Origin: Ornithinibacillus gellani
GTDB lineage: Bacteria > Bacillota > Bacilli > Bacillales > Amphibacillaceae
Assembly: GCF_003730295.1 (NCBI RefSeq)
Contig: NZ_QTSZ01000016.1
Coordinates: 1-57,828 of the forward strand
Reading direction: 5' to 3'
DNA: 57,828 bases
The translations under genes were made by a program, and so were the position numbers. Position 1 is the stretch's first letter, and each line of letters starts with the position of its first letter. Below are positions 8,801 through 16,250 of the stretch, piece by piece. The notes under the pieces are model-generated. The model had not been told where the DNA came from and did no database searches. It saw only the letters and a program-made list of their open reading frames with translations.

Positions 8801-9842
8801 ACCATTCATCAAGGCCCGGATTTCCGGCCCAAGAATTATTTACAATATCTGGTGCCATATCCACACGCATATTTCCATCTTTATCTGTTGGCGCTAAAAT
8901 CCATTCAGCAGCGCGCAATAAATTTGCATCCGATCCACCCGTTTCTGAAAAAGCTTTAACAGCTATCCATTTGGCACCTGGAGCGACACCAATTTGATTT
9001 GAACCATCATTTTCACTCCCTACCATGGTTCCTGTTACATGTGTACCATGACCAATATCGTCATATGGTTCAGATTGATTTGCGGTCGCATCATACCAAC
9101 TATAACGATGGTCAACAGTTCCATCTGCCGGATGATAACCCCGGTATTTTGATTTTAAGGCTGGATGTTTCCAATCTACGCCTGAATCAATGGTAGCAAC
9201 TACTACTCCGCTCCCATTAATCCCTTCTTTCCATACATTAGGAGCACCAACACGATCAACATTCCATTCAATAAGGTCATCTGATTCCGTTAACAGTTTC
9301 GTTTCCGTTTCTGGTAATTTGATCTTTTCATTTGGTAAAATAAGTTCTACTTCTGGGAATGAAGCTATTGTTTCCGCAACATCTTTTGTGGCAGTTACTG
9401 CTACCCCATTCACAATAAAAAAGGACTTTATAGTAGCAGCATTACCTTTCTTTTCTTCTTGCTGTAGATAACTAATAACCTTGTGCTGCTCCTTTTTTGC
9501 TGTCCTTTTCAGCTCTGAAACGACAGCGGAACGTTGCAGGAATAATTCATTTGCTTGACCCATTTTCTGCTTTGAACTTCTTTGTTGCATCTTTTTAACT
9601 GCTTTTTCTGTGTCTGCTTTTTCCTTAAATTTAACTAAGAATGATACCATGTCTTGATCTTTAAAGCTTTTTCGTACTTTTTCACTTAATTTACCTTTTA
9701 TTAATTCAGTATTTTGTTGTTCCATTCTCTGAAAGTCATTTGCTTGATGTGTACCTTCTGCTTGTGCTTGTACAGGTATAAAAGAAGAAATGATTAACAG
9801 AAATGATAAAAGAATATGGAACATTTTCAAGCATTTATTCAT
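5883..9842 (-). CDS. bpr: Secreted subtilase, bacillopeptidase F-like, with CWB2 repeats
   Basis: 1319-residue secreted serine protease. In order: a signal peptide (1-28, ending VQAQA), an I9-type propeptide (about 55-175), and an S8 catalytic domain with Asp219 (ATIDSGVDW), His265 (GHGTHVTGT), oxyanion Asn368 (SAGN) and Ser442 (GTSMASP). Two carboxypeptidase-regulatory-like beta domains follow (about 505-675), then a jelly-roll-like region, an Ig-like domain (about 810-900), and three putative cell-wall-binding type 2 repeats (about 1028-1127, 1128-1221, 1222-1319). The catalytic domain resembles bacillopeptidase F of B. subtilis. The CWB2 tail is an added anchor that should hold the enzyme on the wall. 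All catalytic residues are present. The gene is monocistronic, with its own terminator and a structured 5' region. Confidence 0.93.
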   Translation of the reverse strand: MNKCLKMFHILLSFLLIISSFIPVQAQAEGTHQANDFQRMEQQNTELIKGKLSEKVRKSFKDQDMVSFLVKFKEKADTEKAVKKMQQRSSKQKMGQANELFLQRSAVVSELKRTAKKEQHKVISYLQQEEKKGNAATIKSFFIVNGVAVTATKDVAETIASFPEVELILPNEKIKLPETETKLLTESDDLIEWNVDRVGAPNVWKEGINGSGVVVATIDSGVDWKHPALKSKYRGYHPADGTVDHRYSWYDATANQSEPYDDIGHGTHVTGTMVGSENDGSNQIGVAPGAKWIAVKAFSETGGSDANLLRAAEWILAPTDKDGNMRVDMAPDIVNNSWAGNPGLDEWYRDVVKAWIAAGIFPVFSAGNTDLFNPGGDGSIPDPANYPESFATGAIDKDNQVAGFSLRGPSPYEDIKPDIAAPGVEIRSAIPGGDYGKKNGTSMASPAVAGAIALLTQFDSGKSIQEMKELMKNTATKLIDDEYKESPNNGYGHGLINIYNAVESLQGGLGKLEGTIVQAESAKPLVGAVTVKETNRSTKAEPADGSFTLIHPVGDFTVEATAYGHFTNQQAISFEKEASATAKFVLTEIPKGIITGTITDRATNEVITNATVQLVEDANIPEVQSDGKGKYELEAYEGRYTLMVTAPGYHDQSVEITIDQKGKTVDVKLDPFYTYPGGELGYDNGKVDNGSMYFAGGVGWAVRMSLPEGKKSAVVTDGVFHFIDKGYSESPQTEFAVEVWDAKGNNGLPGNKLAGPIKAEAQLDDWTVVDLREHNIKVDGDFYMVYVQTLDYPDALGLATDNGNPYYKRSYQYLDGMFYPAFVEDGNYMIRARVDYGMEKPEITSPRTGEKSADPAVTIVGKASPTATIELTNNGVVVGKEKVNETGTFEFDVELSIGDNEFIAVSTVEGQVTDKSDPITVHREKLTTKYLKPSKDEFLISGDTLTVGFHGNLRGAEAYFSVKLPNNKIVVNQVEMKETLPGYYKGHWQIPDQLDIRDGMIEITYTNGKDETLTEQTNGRLFVYPEKVNRIAGDIRYDTAVEISKEGWYNAEKVILSRGDNYADALAGVPLSKKLDAPILLTPNNKLWKNTEKEIKRLGAKEVIILGGEQAISNGVEKSLQNAGVKIQRIYGKDRFETASKIAKKVVTNETNKVAVVNGMDFPDALSVATYAAQEGIPILLAKHDWISQETLKTIKQLGIEESLVVGGTSVIGTGIEKQLPKVTRLAGHDRYETNIEVAKYSKLEAKQLYVATGKEYADALSGAVLAAKKDSAILLVHDRVPKVVSDYLELNEVKNLTLLGGIQAISKKVENTLAKLVN

Positions 9843-9873
9843 GTTAGCCCACTTTCCGGAAATGATAATGATA

Positions 9874-9899
9874 ATTTCAAAATTTCCTTTTTTTGAAAT
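9874..9899 (-). promoter_or_regulatory. Inverted repeat upstream of the protease gene
   Basis: Perfect 9-bp arms ATTTCAAAA (9874-9882) and TTTTGAAAT (9891-9899), separated by 8 bases, about 32 bases upstream of the start codon. It could be an operator or a leader stem. An adjacent GATAATGATAAT (9864-9875) resembles two of the three hexamers of a Fur site, but the third hexamer is missing. Confidence 0.35.
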
Positions 9900-10125
9900 A
9901 ATTTAATGATAACTCCCTTGTCTACAGTCTATTCAGAAAACTTTTTGCTTATTTATCTACTTATCTTATTTATAATTGTCCCTCCTAACTTTAAAAAATA
10001 ACTTTATGAAGTAGCATAATAAGAAAGTGTATCATGTATGCAAGCTAAAAACTATACATTTGTTTGAATATTTTTAATCGGTTGTATTTACAAAATAGGT
10101 ATTTTGTGAATCTTCCTGAAACCCC
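9900..10125. other. Intergenic region upstream of the protease gene
   Basis: No convincing gene. It should hold the protease promoter, but no clear -35/-10 pair stands out on the minus strand. A palindrome ACAAAAT-AGGT-ATTTTGT at 10090-10107 is the only ordered structure seen. Confidence 0.4.
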
Positions 10126-10158
10126 AAAAAACAGAGCATGGCTTATAATCCATGCTCT
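10126..10158 (-). terminator. Terminator of the lipoprotein gene
   Basis: 9-bp stem AGAGCATGG/CCATGCTCT (10133-10141 with 10150-10158). On the minus strand it is followed by GTTTTTTGG. It is 9 bases past the stop codon. Confidence 0.8.
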
Positions 10159-10167
10159 TAGTCCTGT

Positions 10168-11106
10168 TTATTTCACATCATCCGGCAATGCAATTTCATC
10201 TACATTATTATGGTTGGTGTAGGTTGTGATTGATTTTTCTTCGGTTAACATGGTGCCTTCTTCGCCGTCGAAGTCCATGTCATAGGAATACTTTTTGGAC
10301 AATTCGAGTGTCTTCAAGTATTTGGTTTTCTTGTCAATTGTCATTTTATAGCTTGTTTCTTCTATCTTATAGGTTTCGAGCATCTTCTTTTGCGCATTTT
10401 CATCCTGAGCGAGATTGGACTCTTCCATTGATTTTATATCGCTTTCCGTTATCTTATCTGGATTGATCAAGATGTGAATTACATAATTGTCTTCGGTTTC
10501 TTCAAACTTTTGTTCATCTGTATAATCCTTCAGACGGTCTATAATATTTCGGATGTCTAATGTTTCCTGCTCAATGATTTGATCATCTGTGAATGTGTTT
10601 TCAGATGTATTCCATTCTTCTCCACTAAAAGAGTGCTGTGAATAGGTTTTTCCATCTACAATATATATCGTAGACTCTTCTACACCAAAGCCTCCCAAAT
10701 CTTCATCCGAATCTTTTGCTTGCTCTGATTTCATGGTGACTTTTACTTGTAACGGGTCAAAGATAACATCTTGCTTTTGGGTGTGGACGAAGTGATTTTC
10801 TTGGTCGCCATAGGTTTGCAAAGAATCGGTTTCTGTTTCAAAGGAAAAGCTTTTCAATTCTTTATTTACTTTTGTAATTTCATCTAATAGCTGATCTGTA
10901 TTTTCATTCTTGTCTGCTTTATTGTCTTCCTTTTTCTTATTATCCGACTTATCTTCCTTCTCTATACATTCACTGTTTTGGGCTGTTTCTTCTGTTCCGG
11001 AAGTGTTTTCAGTTTGATCTTTATCTGCATTTTCTTTCGTACCGCAGGCAACTAAAAGTATACTAGTAAACAATAATAAGCATGCAAGCATGATGTATTT
11101 CTTCAT
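10168..11106 (-). CDS. Lipoprotein, DUF6612/LolA-LppX-like
   Basis: 312-residue lipoprotein. The start is ATG at 11104-11106, preceded by GGAGG at 8 bases. The longer frame would bury the signal peptide. The signal (MKKYIMLACLLLFTSILLVAC) lipidates Cys21. A low-complexity charged linker (about residues 25-75, rich in D, E, K, N and T) precedes a beta-rich domain. That domain reads like the DUF6612-type lipoproteins common in Bacillaceae, whose fold is likened to LolA/LppX carriers; this assignment is from memory and moderate. No operon partner is seen. A role in binding a hydrophobic or lipid ligand at the outer membrane face would be inference only. Confidence 0.75.
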   Translation of the reverse strand: MKKYIMLACLLLFTSILLVACGTKENADKDQTENTSGTEETAQNSECIEKEDKSDNKKKEDNKADKNENTDQLLDEITKVNKELKSFSFETETDSLQTYGDQENHFVHTQKQDVIFDPLQVKVTMKSEQAKDSDEDLGGFGVEESTIYIVDGKTYSQHSFSGEEWNTSENTFTDDQIIEQETLDIRNIIDRLKDYTDEQKFEETEDNYVIHILINPDKITESDIKSMEESNLAQDENAQKKMLETYKIEETSYKMTIDKKTKYLKTLELSKKYSYDMDFDGEEGTMLTEEKSITTYTNHNNVDEIALPDDVK

Positions 11107-11815
11107 TTTGATGTCCTCCTTGTATTCGCTTTTGTCTGTCAACATGGATGTCATACTATACGGTTGTCTTCCTATTTCATCGTTGCACTTTTGAATGATA
11201 AAATGACTGGGTTTATGATTAAAGCGAGTTGATGTGTTTGGTATACCATTTTTCGGATATTGCTTGGATGCATACGTCTATGCACCCCAATTCCTTTCAC
11301 ATCCATTTGCGTTGTACAATTTTTCATACGCGCGGTGCATCAAAAGGTTTCACAGCGAATCATTCCATTTGCAAAAATGGCAAAATTCCCCCTGCATGAC
11401 TAATCCACATGAATCTTTCTATAAATCTTTGAAACACCTATGTTCTGCAGGCTTTTTCCCGTTTTCTTCAATGGAGCAATCCCGAGTAAAAATGAGGACT
11501 AATGGCTTATTTTATCCATACTTTAGAATCATTTTTAAAAACTACCAGCTTTATCCAATACTTTCTTTATGGAAAGAAGCATTTACCCACATCCAAGGGA
11601 CTAGTGAATTTTGTCAATCATTGTCGAAAATTACATGCGAATAACCTATAGACATATTTCTTCTTTCCCTGATAAGGTTGTACATAATCAAACAACATGT
11701 ACGTGACGTAAGCATAATAAGAGTGCAGAAATTTGTACGGAGTGGATCAAATAAATTCGTTGTTCGGATCATGCATCTTCTGGTTTTTAGATACTCCACC
11801 ATTGAAAGCGCTGCC
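11107..11815. other. Intergenic region between lipoprotein and peptide cluster
   Basis: About 700 bases without a convincing gene. Open frames exist on both strands (for example 11234-11644 plus), but they lack ribosome-binding sites and have Cys/Phe/His-rich compositions typical of chance frames. Two small palindromes are visible: TGCATA/TATGCA (11269-11284) and GTACAT/ATGTAC (about 11690-11712). The second lies about 150 bases upstream of the peptide gene and could be an operator. Confidence 0.4.
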
Positions 11816-12141
11816 AATTCCGAAGGGTAGAATGAGGAGGGATACCATGATTTCGCTTAATAATGTGGAGCTTATTTTGTATAACTGGTTATATGCGCTC
11901 AAGAATAGTTTAGAAGAGAGATATGTAGAAGTTATCGAAAACAAATGGATCATTTGGGTTATTGTATTAATCGCGCTTATTGGGGGAATTGGTTACGCTT
12001 TTTATTGTACGAGTAAAGGCTATACCTTTTCCGGAAAAGTAAAGTGGAACTGGCCTCGCGTATGGGATATTGGAATTGGGTGTAAGCCTTAAAATAAACC
12101 AGCTGCTTTAATGCAGTACTAGGAATCTACCCTTCGGAATT
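11816..12141. repeat. 16-bp perfect inverted repeat enclosing the peptide gene
   Basis: Left arm 11816-11831 (AATTCCGAAGGGTAGA) and right arm 12126-12141 are exact reverse complements, 294 bases apart. The left arm ends 2 bases before the Shine-Dalgarno of the 81-codon gene. The right arm runs into a seven-T tract (12140-12146), so it looks like the 3' half of an intrinsic terminator whose 5' half lies upstream of the gene. No target-site duplication flanks the arms. Confidence 0.8.
11847..12092 (+). CDS. Single-span membrane peptide, possible peptide precursor
   Basis: 81-residue protein with a strong ribosome-binding site (GAGGAGGG, 11834-11841) before ATG 11847. An amphipathic N-terminal half (1-33) is followed by a transmembrane segment (about 34-53, WIIWVIVLIALIGGIGYAF). 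The remaining tail of about 27 residues begins with Cys54 and has a second Cys two residues before the end (IGCKP). It is rich in aromatic and basic residues (KVKWNWPRVW). I do not recognise a family. The gene sits directly before an ABC ATPase, a permease and an M50-like protease, and is enclosed by a 16-bp inverted repeat. The layout suggests a peptide whose C-terminal two-Cys tail is released by intramembrane proteolysis and exported; that is inference. It could instead be a regulatory or immunity subunit of the transporter. Confidence 0.7.
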   Translation: MISLNNVELILYNWLYALKNSLEERYVEVIENKWIIWVIVLIALIGGIGYAFYCTSKGYTFSGKVKWNWPRVWDIGIGCKP

Positions 12142-12174
12142 TTTTTATTAATTTATAGGCTGGAGGTTGGCCAT

Positions 12175-12906
12175 ATGATTCATATTAATCAATTAAAAAA
12201 GTCATTTGGGAAAAACCTTGTACTAGATCGGGTATCGAAGAAGTTTGCGGCATCCGGTATTGATATCATTGTCGGTATCAATGGGAGCGGAAAAACGACG
12301 CTGTTGAATTGCATTTGCGATATTACCCCTTTTGAATCAGGCGCCATTACGATACAGGATGTGGATCGGAAAGAGAAAACGGCGAAAGAAAATATGTATT
12401 ATATTCCTTCTGAGTTCTACTTGCCAGATTATTTAACAGGATATGAGTATGCGCGGTTCGTGTTTTCACGTTACCCTCATGCGGATGAGAAAACATTTGA
12501 TTTTTTTATCGAGTTATACCATTTAACGCCTGCTGTGCATCAAAAAATTAGTGATTACTCCTACGGGATGAAGAAAAAACTGCAGCTATCGATAGCGCTG
12601 TCATTAAACGTGTCATTTATCCTTGCTGATGAAGTTTTTAATGGGCTCGATTATGAAAGCTATTTACTAACGGATTATATTATCAATTTGTACTCCCGCC
12701 AGGTCAAATTTATTTTGGTAACGCATAACATGGATTATATCAACCGAAACCCGCGCGCGGACACGTATTTATTGGATGCTGGAAGCCTGGAATTAGTGAC
12801 CGACGTCAAGAAGATTGAAGAAATCGTCATGAACCGGGGTGACTTAAAGGATGCCTATGAAAAAATTGATCGATTCGTTTACCGTTTCCAAAATATTGCT
12901 GAATGA
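12175..12906 (+). CDS. ABC transporter ATP-binding protein
   Basis: 243-residue ABC ATPase. Walker A is GINGSGKT (34-41), the signature is SYGMKKKLQL, Walker B is SFILADE, followed by NGLD and the switch histidine LVTHN. The canonical Q-loop glutamine is replaced (YYIPSEFYLP), as in some peptide or bacteriocin-immunity ABC systems. GGAGG lies 8 bases before ATG 12175. The next gene, a large permease, starts inside this one, so the two are translationally coupled and form one transporter. It lies 83 bases after the 81-residue peptide gene. The likely job is export of a peptide, or self-protection. Confidence 0.9.
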   Translation: MIHINQLKKSFGKNLVLDRVSKKFAASGIDIIVGINGSGKTTLLNCICDITPFESGAITIQDVDRKEKTAKENMYYIPSEFYLPDYLTGYEYARFVFSRYPHADEKTFDFFIELYHLTPAVHQKISDYSYGMKKKLQLSIALSLNVSFILADEVFNGLDYESYLLTDYIINLYSRQVKFILVTHNMDYINRNPRADTYLLDAGSLELVTDVKKIEEIVMNRGDLKDAYEKIDRFVYRFQNIAE

Positions 12907-14215
12907 AATTTTTCATAATATCTTTTCCAGTCCCATCTTTCGTAAAAAGCGAAATCGCTATGCGGTGCTCGCTTTATTTGCGGCTGCTTATATTGCATAT
13001 TACATTTTGAATATGTCGCAGTTAAATCAAATGTTTGTTACGAAGGATCAGCTAACCAATGCACTTGAGATGAATCTGTTTTCCAGCTTATCTAATGTCA
13101 TCATCATTATTGCTGGTTTTATTTATTTAATTGTAACCATATCCTTTTCACTGACGAAGAAAATGCAATATCAGCTAAAAATCCTTCCTTTTGAAAAAGA
13201 CAGTGTGGTGATGGGAAGTATTTTATTCAAGCTGCTATTAAGCTACTTTTCATTTCTTATTATATTTGCCATTATTATTCCCATGCTGAAGTTATTCTAT
13301 TTCTCCAATACCCTTAATCTATTCATTTTTGTATATTGTCAAATCCTGTTTTTTGCCAGTATTACCTGCTATCATTTTGTTTTTCATACGCTTATTCAAC
13401 GCATTCGATTAACTAAGTTTAATCTGAATATCATATTGCTTGTGGCGTTTTTATTCTTTTATTTCTTTGTGTTTCGATTTCAAATTGATCAGAAATTCAT
13501 GCAATCCGGGCTTGCGGTTCATATTCCGCTCGTTGGGTCGCTCATCTTATGTCTTCTCGTCATCATTGGTCTTGTTGGCTATGGCATCTATGTATTGAAG
13601 CCTGATGATGACGATGTCTATCTATCTCATGATTTTTTTCTATGGAAACGGATCAAGCAGATGAATTATTTTATGGTCATTGTGTTGGGATTTATCCGAA
13701 ATAAACTGACCTTGAGCTTGATTGGCATTGTATGTCTCATCGCGATACTTTCTTATGTGGACACGAGGGACATGACGATTACCTTAACTACACTTTTATA
13801 TGTTTATCCTATCGTATCCTTTTCGGCGATTCGTTATTTTAGTACGACGACTTCCTATCGAACATTGAATCCTTTATTTCGATTAGATGCTGCACTGGAA
13901 ACCATGACGACAACGATATTAAATATAATCCTTCATTTGCCGCTGATTATTATTGTTCTATTTTTACCAATTGATGAAATACAAATCATGCATTATGGCC
14001 TCATCTTGTTTGAATCGGCGCTTATTATGAGCATAATATTTCCGAAGCATAAGAGCTCTGTAAATGAATTTGCGGCTTCTGTTCTGTGCATTGTTTTGGC
14101 GATCGGACTATTTTTAATTTCCGATAATATCCTCTTATTTGGGATTATTTTCATCGTATTGATAGGGATTAAATATTACTTACTGGAGAGGAGCACTTAT
14201 ATTGAAGCTGTCTAA
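12857..14215 (+). CDS. ABC transporter permease, multi-span
   Basis: 452-residue hydrophobic protein with about ten to twelve predicted membrane spans and no soluble domain. It overlaps the ATPase gene by 50 bases. Of two nearby ATGs (12851, 12857) the second has the better spacing to AAAGG at 12846-12850. I do not recognise a narrow family; the gross architecture is like large ABC-2-type permeases beside bacteriocin or peptide ATPases. The next gene overlaps its 3' end by 14 bases, which makes a tight operon. Confidence 0.8.
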   Translation: MKKLIDSFTVSKILLNEIFHNIFSSPIFRKKRNRYAVLALFAAAYIAYYILNMSQLNQMFVTKDQLTNALEMNLFSSLSNVIIIIAGFIYLIVTISFSLTKKMQYQLKILPFEKDSVVMGSILFKLLLSYFSFLIIFAIIIPMLKLFYFSNTLNLFIFVYCQILFFASITCYHFVFHTLIQRIRLTKFNLNIILLVAFLFFYFFVFRFQIDQKFMQSGLAVHIPLVGSLILCLLVIIGLVGYGIYVLKPDDDDVYLSHDFFLWKRIKQMNYFMVIVLGFIRNKLTLSLIGIVCLIAILSYVDTRDMTITLTTLLYVYPIVSFSAIRYFSTTTSYRTLNPLFRLDAALETMTTTILNIILHLPLIIIVLFLPIDEIQIMHYGLILFESALIMSIIFPKHKSSVNEFAASVLCIVLAIGLFLISDNILLFGIIFIVLIGIKYYLLERSTYIEAV

Positions 14216-14474
14216 GGTGATCGTTATTGGTACAGTCGTTTATTTAGTCGCTTTTCTCATCGACTATTTAACGACGTTATTTTCTATTGATCGCTCCGGG
14301 GTGTATCATTCCAAACTAGGGTTAAAAATTACGATGGAGATGAGCCCGGAAGAAATGTTTACTACTTTTTCCTTAACACCACAAATCATCGTTACTTATA
14401 TAAGCTGGATTGCCATTCTTTGTTTGTTATATTTCTTCATCAAGCTGCTAGCAAAAAGAAAGCAATTAAATTAA
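14202..14474 (+). CDS. Small two-span membrane protein of the peptide/ABC cluster
   Basis: 90-residue protein with two hydrophobic segments (about 4-24 and 63-84) joined by a polar loop of about 38 residues containing MEMSPEEMF. The start is TTG 14202, supported by GGAGAGGAG eight bases before it. It overlaps the permease end by 14 bases and its stop abuts the next ATG. Family unknown. Its size and position fit an accessory or immunity subunit. Confidence 0.65.
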   Translation: MKLSKVIVIGTVVYLVAFLIDYLTTLFSIDRSGVYHSKLGLKITMEMSPEEMFTTFSLTPQIIVTYISWIAILCLLYFFIKLLAKRKQLN

Positions 14475-14867
14475 ATGGAGAACTTCATCCTATTGCTGCA
14501 GGCGATGGCGTGGTTATATGGTCTATTATTTATTGTCCTCCTGCTACATGAGTTGATTCATTTCCTATTTATCAAGCTATTTCATAAAAAACTAATCACT
14601 TGTAAAATCACTTTTTTTGGTGGCAAGGTTACATATGAAAATGATGATCGTTTTGTAGAAATCCTCATTATATCCCTGGCACCGAGTATCGTGCTGCCAA
14701 TGATTGGCGGCCTTATTTGGTATGCCAATCTCGGATTATACTTCAATGTCTTTGCCGCATTCTGTTTATTGAATGTCGTTAATTTCTTACCATTTACAGC
14801 TGATGGTAGAATTGCACTATACTGTATTTTAAAAATGTTCGAGCCCAGATGGAGAAAGGATGCTTGA
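14475..14867 (+). CDS. Minimal M50-like (site-2-protease-like) membrane metalloprotease
   Basis: 130-residue membrane protein with a zinc-protease motif HELIH (25-29) inside its first hydrophobic segment. A second conserved-looking element, NFLPFTADGR, near residue 105 corresponds to the NxxPxxxxDG motif that supplies the third metal ligand in site-2 proteases. At 130 residues it is much shorter than typical M50 enzymes, so it is close to a bare catalytic core. ATG follows the previous stop directly. Presence of an intramembrane protease at the end of an operon that starts with a one-span peptide suggests precursor processing (inference). Confidence 0.75.
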   Translation: MENFILLLQAMAWLYGLLFIVLLLHELIHFLFIKLFHKKLITCKITFFGGKVTYENDDRFVEILIISLAPSIVLPMIGGLIWYANLGLYFNVFAAFCLLNVVNFLPFTADGRIALYCILKMFEPRWRKDA

Positions 14868-14961
14868 GGAAGAGTTTATGAATTGATGAATTGAACCGTA
14901 ATATATTATGATGGGCAGTACAATATAAATACATCCCTTCATCGAAAAGAGGTTCTGAAAA

Positions 14962-15921
14962 ATGATTAAAATAGGTAGAAATGACCCTTGCCCTTGTGGC
15001 AGCGGAAAAAAATATAAAAAATGCTGTATAGGGAAAGAGCTCAAGCTAAAGGCAGATCTTAGTCCGCCAGCTATGGAACCTCGTGCAAAGCATCGTATCC
15101 CCAATTTATCCTCTTATAAGAAAGTGAATGCACTTACTTCCGAGGAAATCATTGAAAAGTTAAAGGAATTAGGCATTTCATTTGAAGAAGAAGCATTTTC
15201 ACAAGATGTGGAAACTTTTTATGCAGCGGGGGAAATTACCGATAAATGGCTCCAACAACAGTCGATTTCAATAAATACCCAAATAATAGATTTCACACAT
15301 TGTGCTGCTTGGGTTTTATGGGAAAGATTTGCACCAGTTCAAAATCTACCTGCCGAAGCGTTGAGCCAGCTTTATACGAGTGGAATGGATGATTCAATTA
15401 ATCGAGACCCGATTGCAGCTTGTGATAAATGGCTCAAACTGTGGGATGGAATTAAATATCGAGTTAATCCCGCACGAAAAAACTTGAAATACTTAGACAA
15501 ACATTATGAATATGTCTTTTCTATCCGAAATTTTGTCCAAGATGTAGAGTTTGAGCTTAATAAAGCAGGAGATAAGAATCCAGCTTATTTTGAAAAAAGG
15601 ATCGTTTATTGTCAAGAATTTTGCGATCTCTTCCCAAAAGAAGATGTATTAATTCTTCATAATATGCAACGTTCTTTAGCAGAATCCTATAGTTTTCTTG
15701 GTAAATATGACCAAGCCGATGATACTTTTCGTAAGCTAGCTGCTGACTATCCTGATAACCCTTGGAGCTATATTGGTTGGGGAGATATTTATTTTATTGA
15801 CATGAAACAAAATTTTTCAAAAGCAAAAGAATTGTACGAAAAAGCATTAGCTATTTCTAAGGTACCTGAAGATGTGGAGATCGTAAAAGAAAGATTAGAA
15901 AGTTTAAATAAATCCATGTAA
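14962..15921 (+). CDS. SEC-C motif, TPR-like protein
   Basis: 319-residue cytoplasmic protein. It opens with a SEC-C zinc motif (Cys10, Cys12, Cys21, Cys22 in DPCPCGSGKKYKKCC), the metal-binding element also found at the C-terminus of SecA. A helical body follows, and a TPR-like region (about 225-310) contains SYSFLGKYDQADDTFRKLA and IYFIDMKQNFSKAKELYEKAL. AAGAGG precedes ATG 14962. Such proteins are widespread and mostly uncharacterised. It is separated from the peptide cluster by 94 bases and may be transcribed alone. No specific function can be assigned. Confidence 0.8.
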   Translation: MIKIGRNDPCPCGSGKKYKKCCIGKELKLKADLSPPAMEPRAKHRIPNLSSYKKVNALTSEEIIEKLKELGISFEEEAFSQDVETFYAAGEITDKWLQQQSISINTQIIDFTHCAAWVLWERFAPVQNLPAEALSQLYTSGMDDSINRDPIAACDKWLKLWDGIKYRVNPARKNLKYLDKHYEYVFSIRNFVQDVEFELNKAGDKNPAYFEKRIVYCQEFCDLFPKEDVLILHNMQRSLAESYSFLGKYDQADDTFRKLAADYPDNPWSYIGWGDIYFIDMKQNFSKAKELYEKALAISKVPEDVEIVKERLESLNKSM

Positions 15922-15945
15922 TTTACGTGTAAATACAAAGTGGGG

Positions 15946-15995
15946 TATCGAATGAATAAAGTGACCTAGTCCTGTTATTCATTCGATATTTTTAT
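15946..15995. terminator. Bidirectional terminator
   Basis: 14-bp perfect stem, 15946-15959 with 15975-15988, followed on the plus strand by TTTTTAT. It lies between the convergent SEC-C gene and the mini-WYL gene. Confidence 0.8.
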
Positions 15996-16017
15996 TGTCC
16001 ATTATAAATACCATCCT

Positions 16018-16233
16018 TTAAGCTCCCGTTCTTTTTCTAATCTTATCTGCTGACAACATATTTTCCAGCTTAAATGTGCGGACTTTTTTTCGATAAAAAC
16101 AAAATGCCAATACGTGATCTTCTGTAAGTTGTAGAACACGAATATATCGTTGCGTGATTTTCCCATGACGATCCAAATAATAAATGACAATGGTTGCTTT
16201 GGTTTGCATTGCATTCATAAGGAAGGCCTTCAT
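16018..16233 (-). CDS. Stand-alone WYL-like domain protein
   Basis: 71-residue protein beginning at ATG 16231-16233 with AGGAG seven bases upstream. The longer frame runs back through the regulatory region and is not used. The sequence has the WYL-domain look (IVIYYLDRHGKITQRYIRV...FCFYRKKVRTFKLENMLSADKI): a small SH3-like beta fold that senses ligands or nucleic acid in many stress regulators. Here it has no DNA-binding domain. A near-perfect LexA/DinR box lies between the -10 element and the ribosome-binding site, so it is probably an SOS gene. Assignment to WYL rather than the related YolD-like group is moderate. Confidence 0.7.
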   Translation of the reverse strand: MKAFLMNAMQTKATIVIYYLDRHGKITQRYIRVLQLTEDHVLAFCFYRKKVRTFKLENMLSADKIRKRTGA

Positions 16234-16250
16234 ATCATCACTCCTAACAG

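Noticed and set aside
9864-9875. Fur site before the protease gene
   Set aside because: Only two of the three hexamers match, and the other half of the 7-1-7 form matches poorly.
11234-11644. 136-residue ORF upstream of the peptide cluster
   Set aside because: No ribosome-binding site, odd Cys/Phe/His-rich composition, no recognisable domain; likely a chance frame.
11816-12141. Transposon (MITE) with 16-bp terminal repeats
   Set aside because: No target duplication flanks the arms and the right arm merges with a T-run; kept as an open alternative in the findings.
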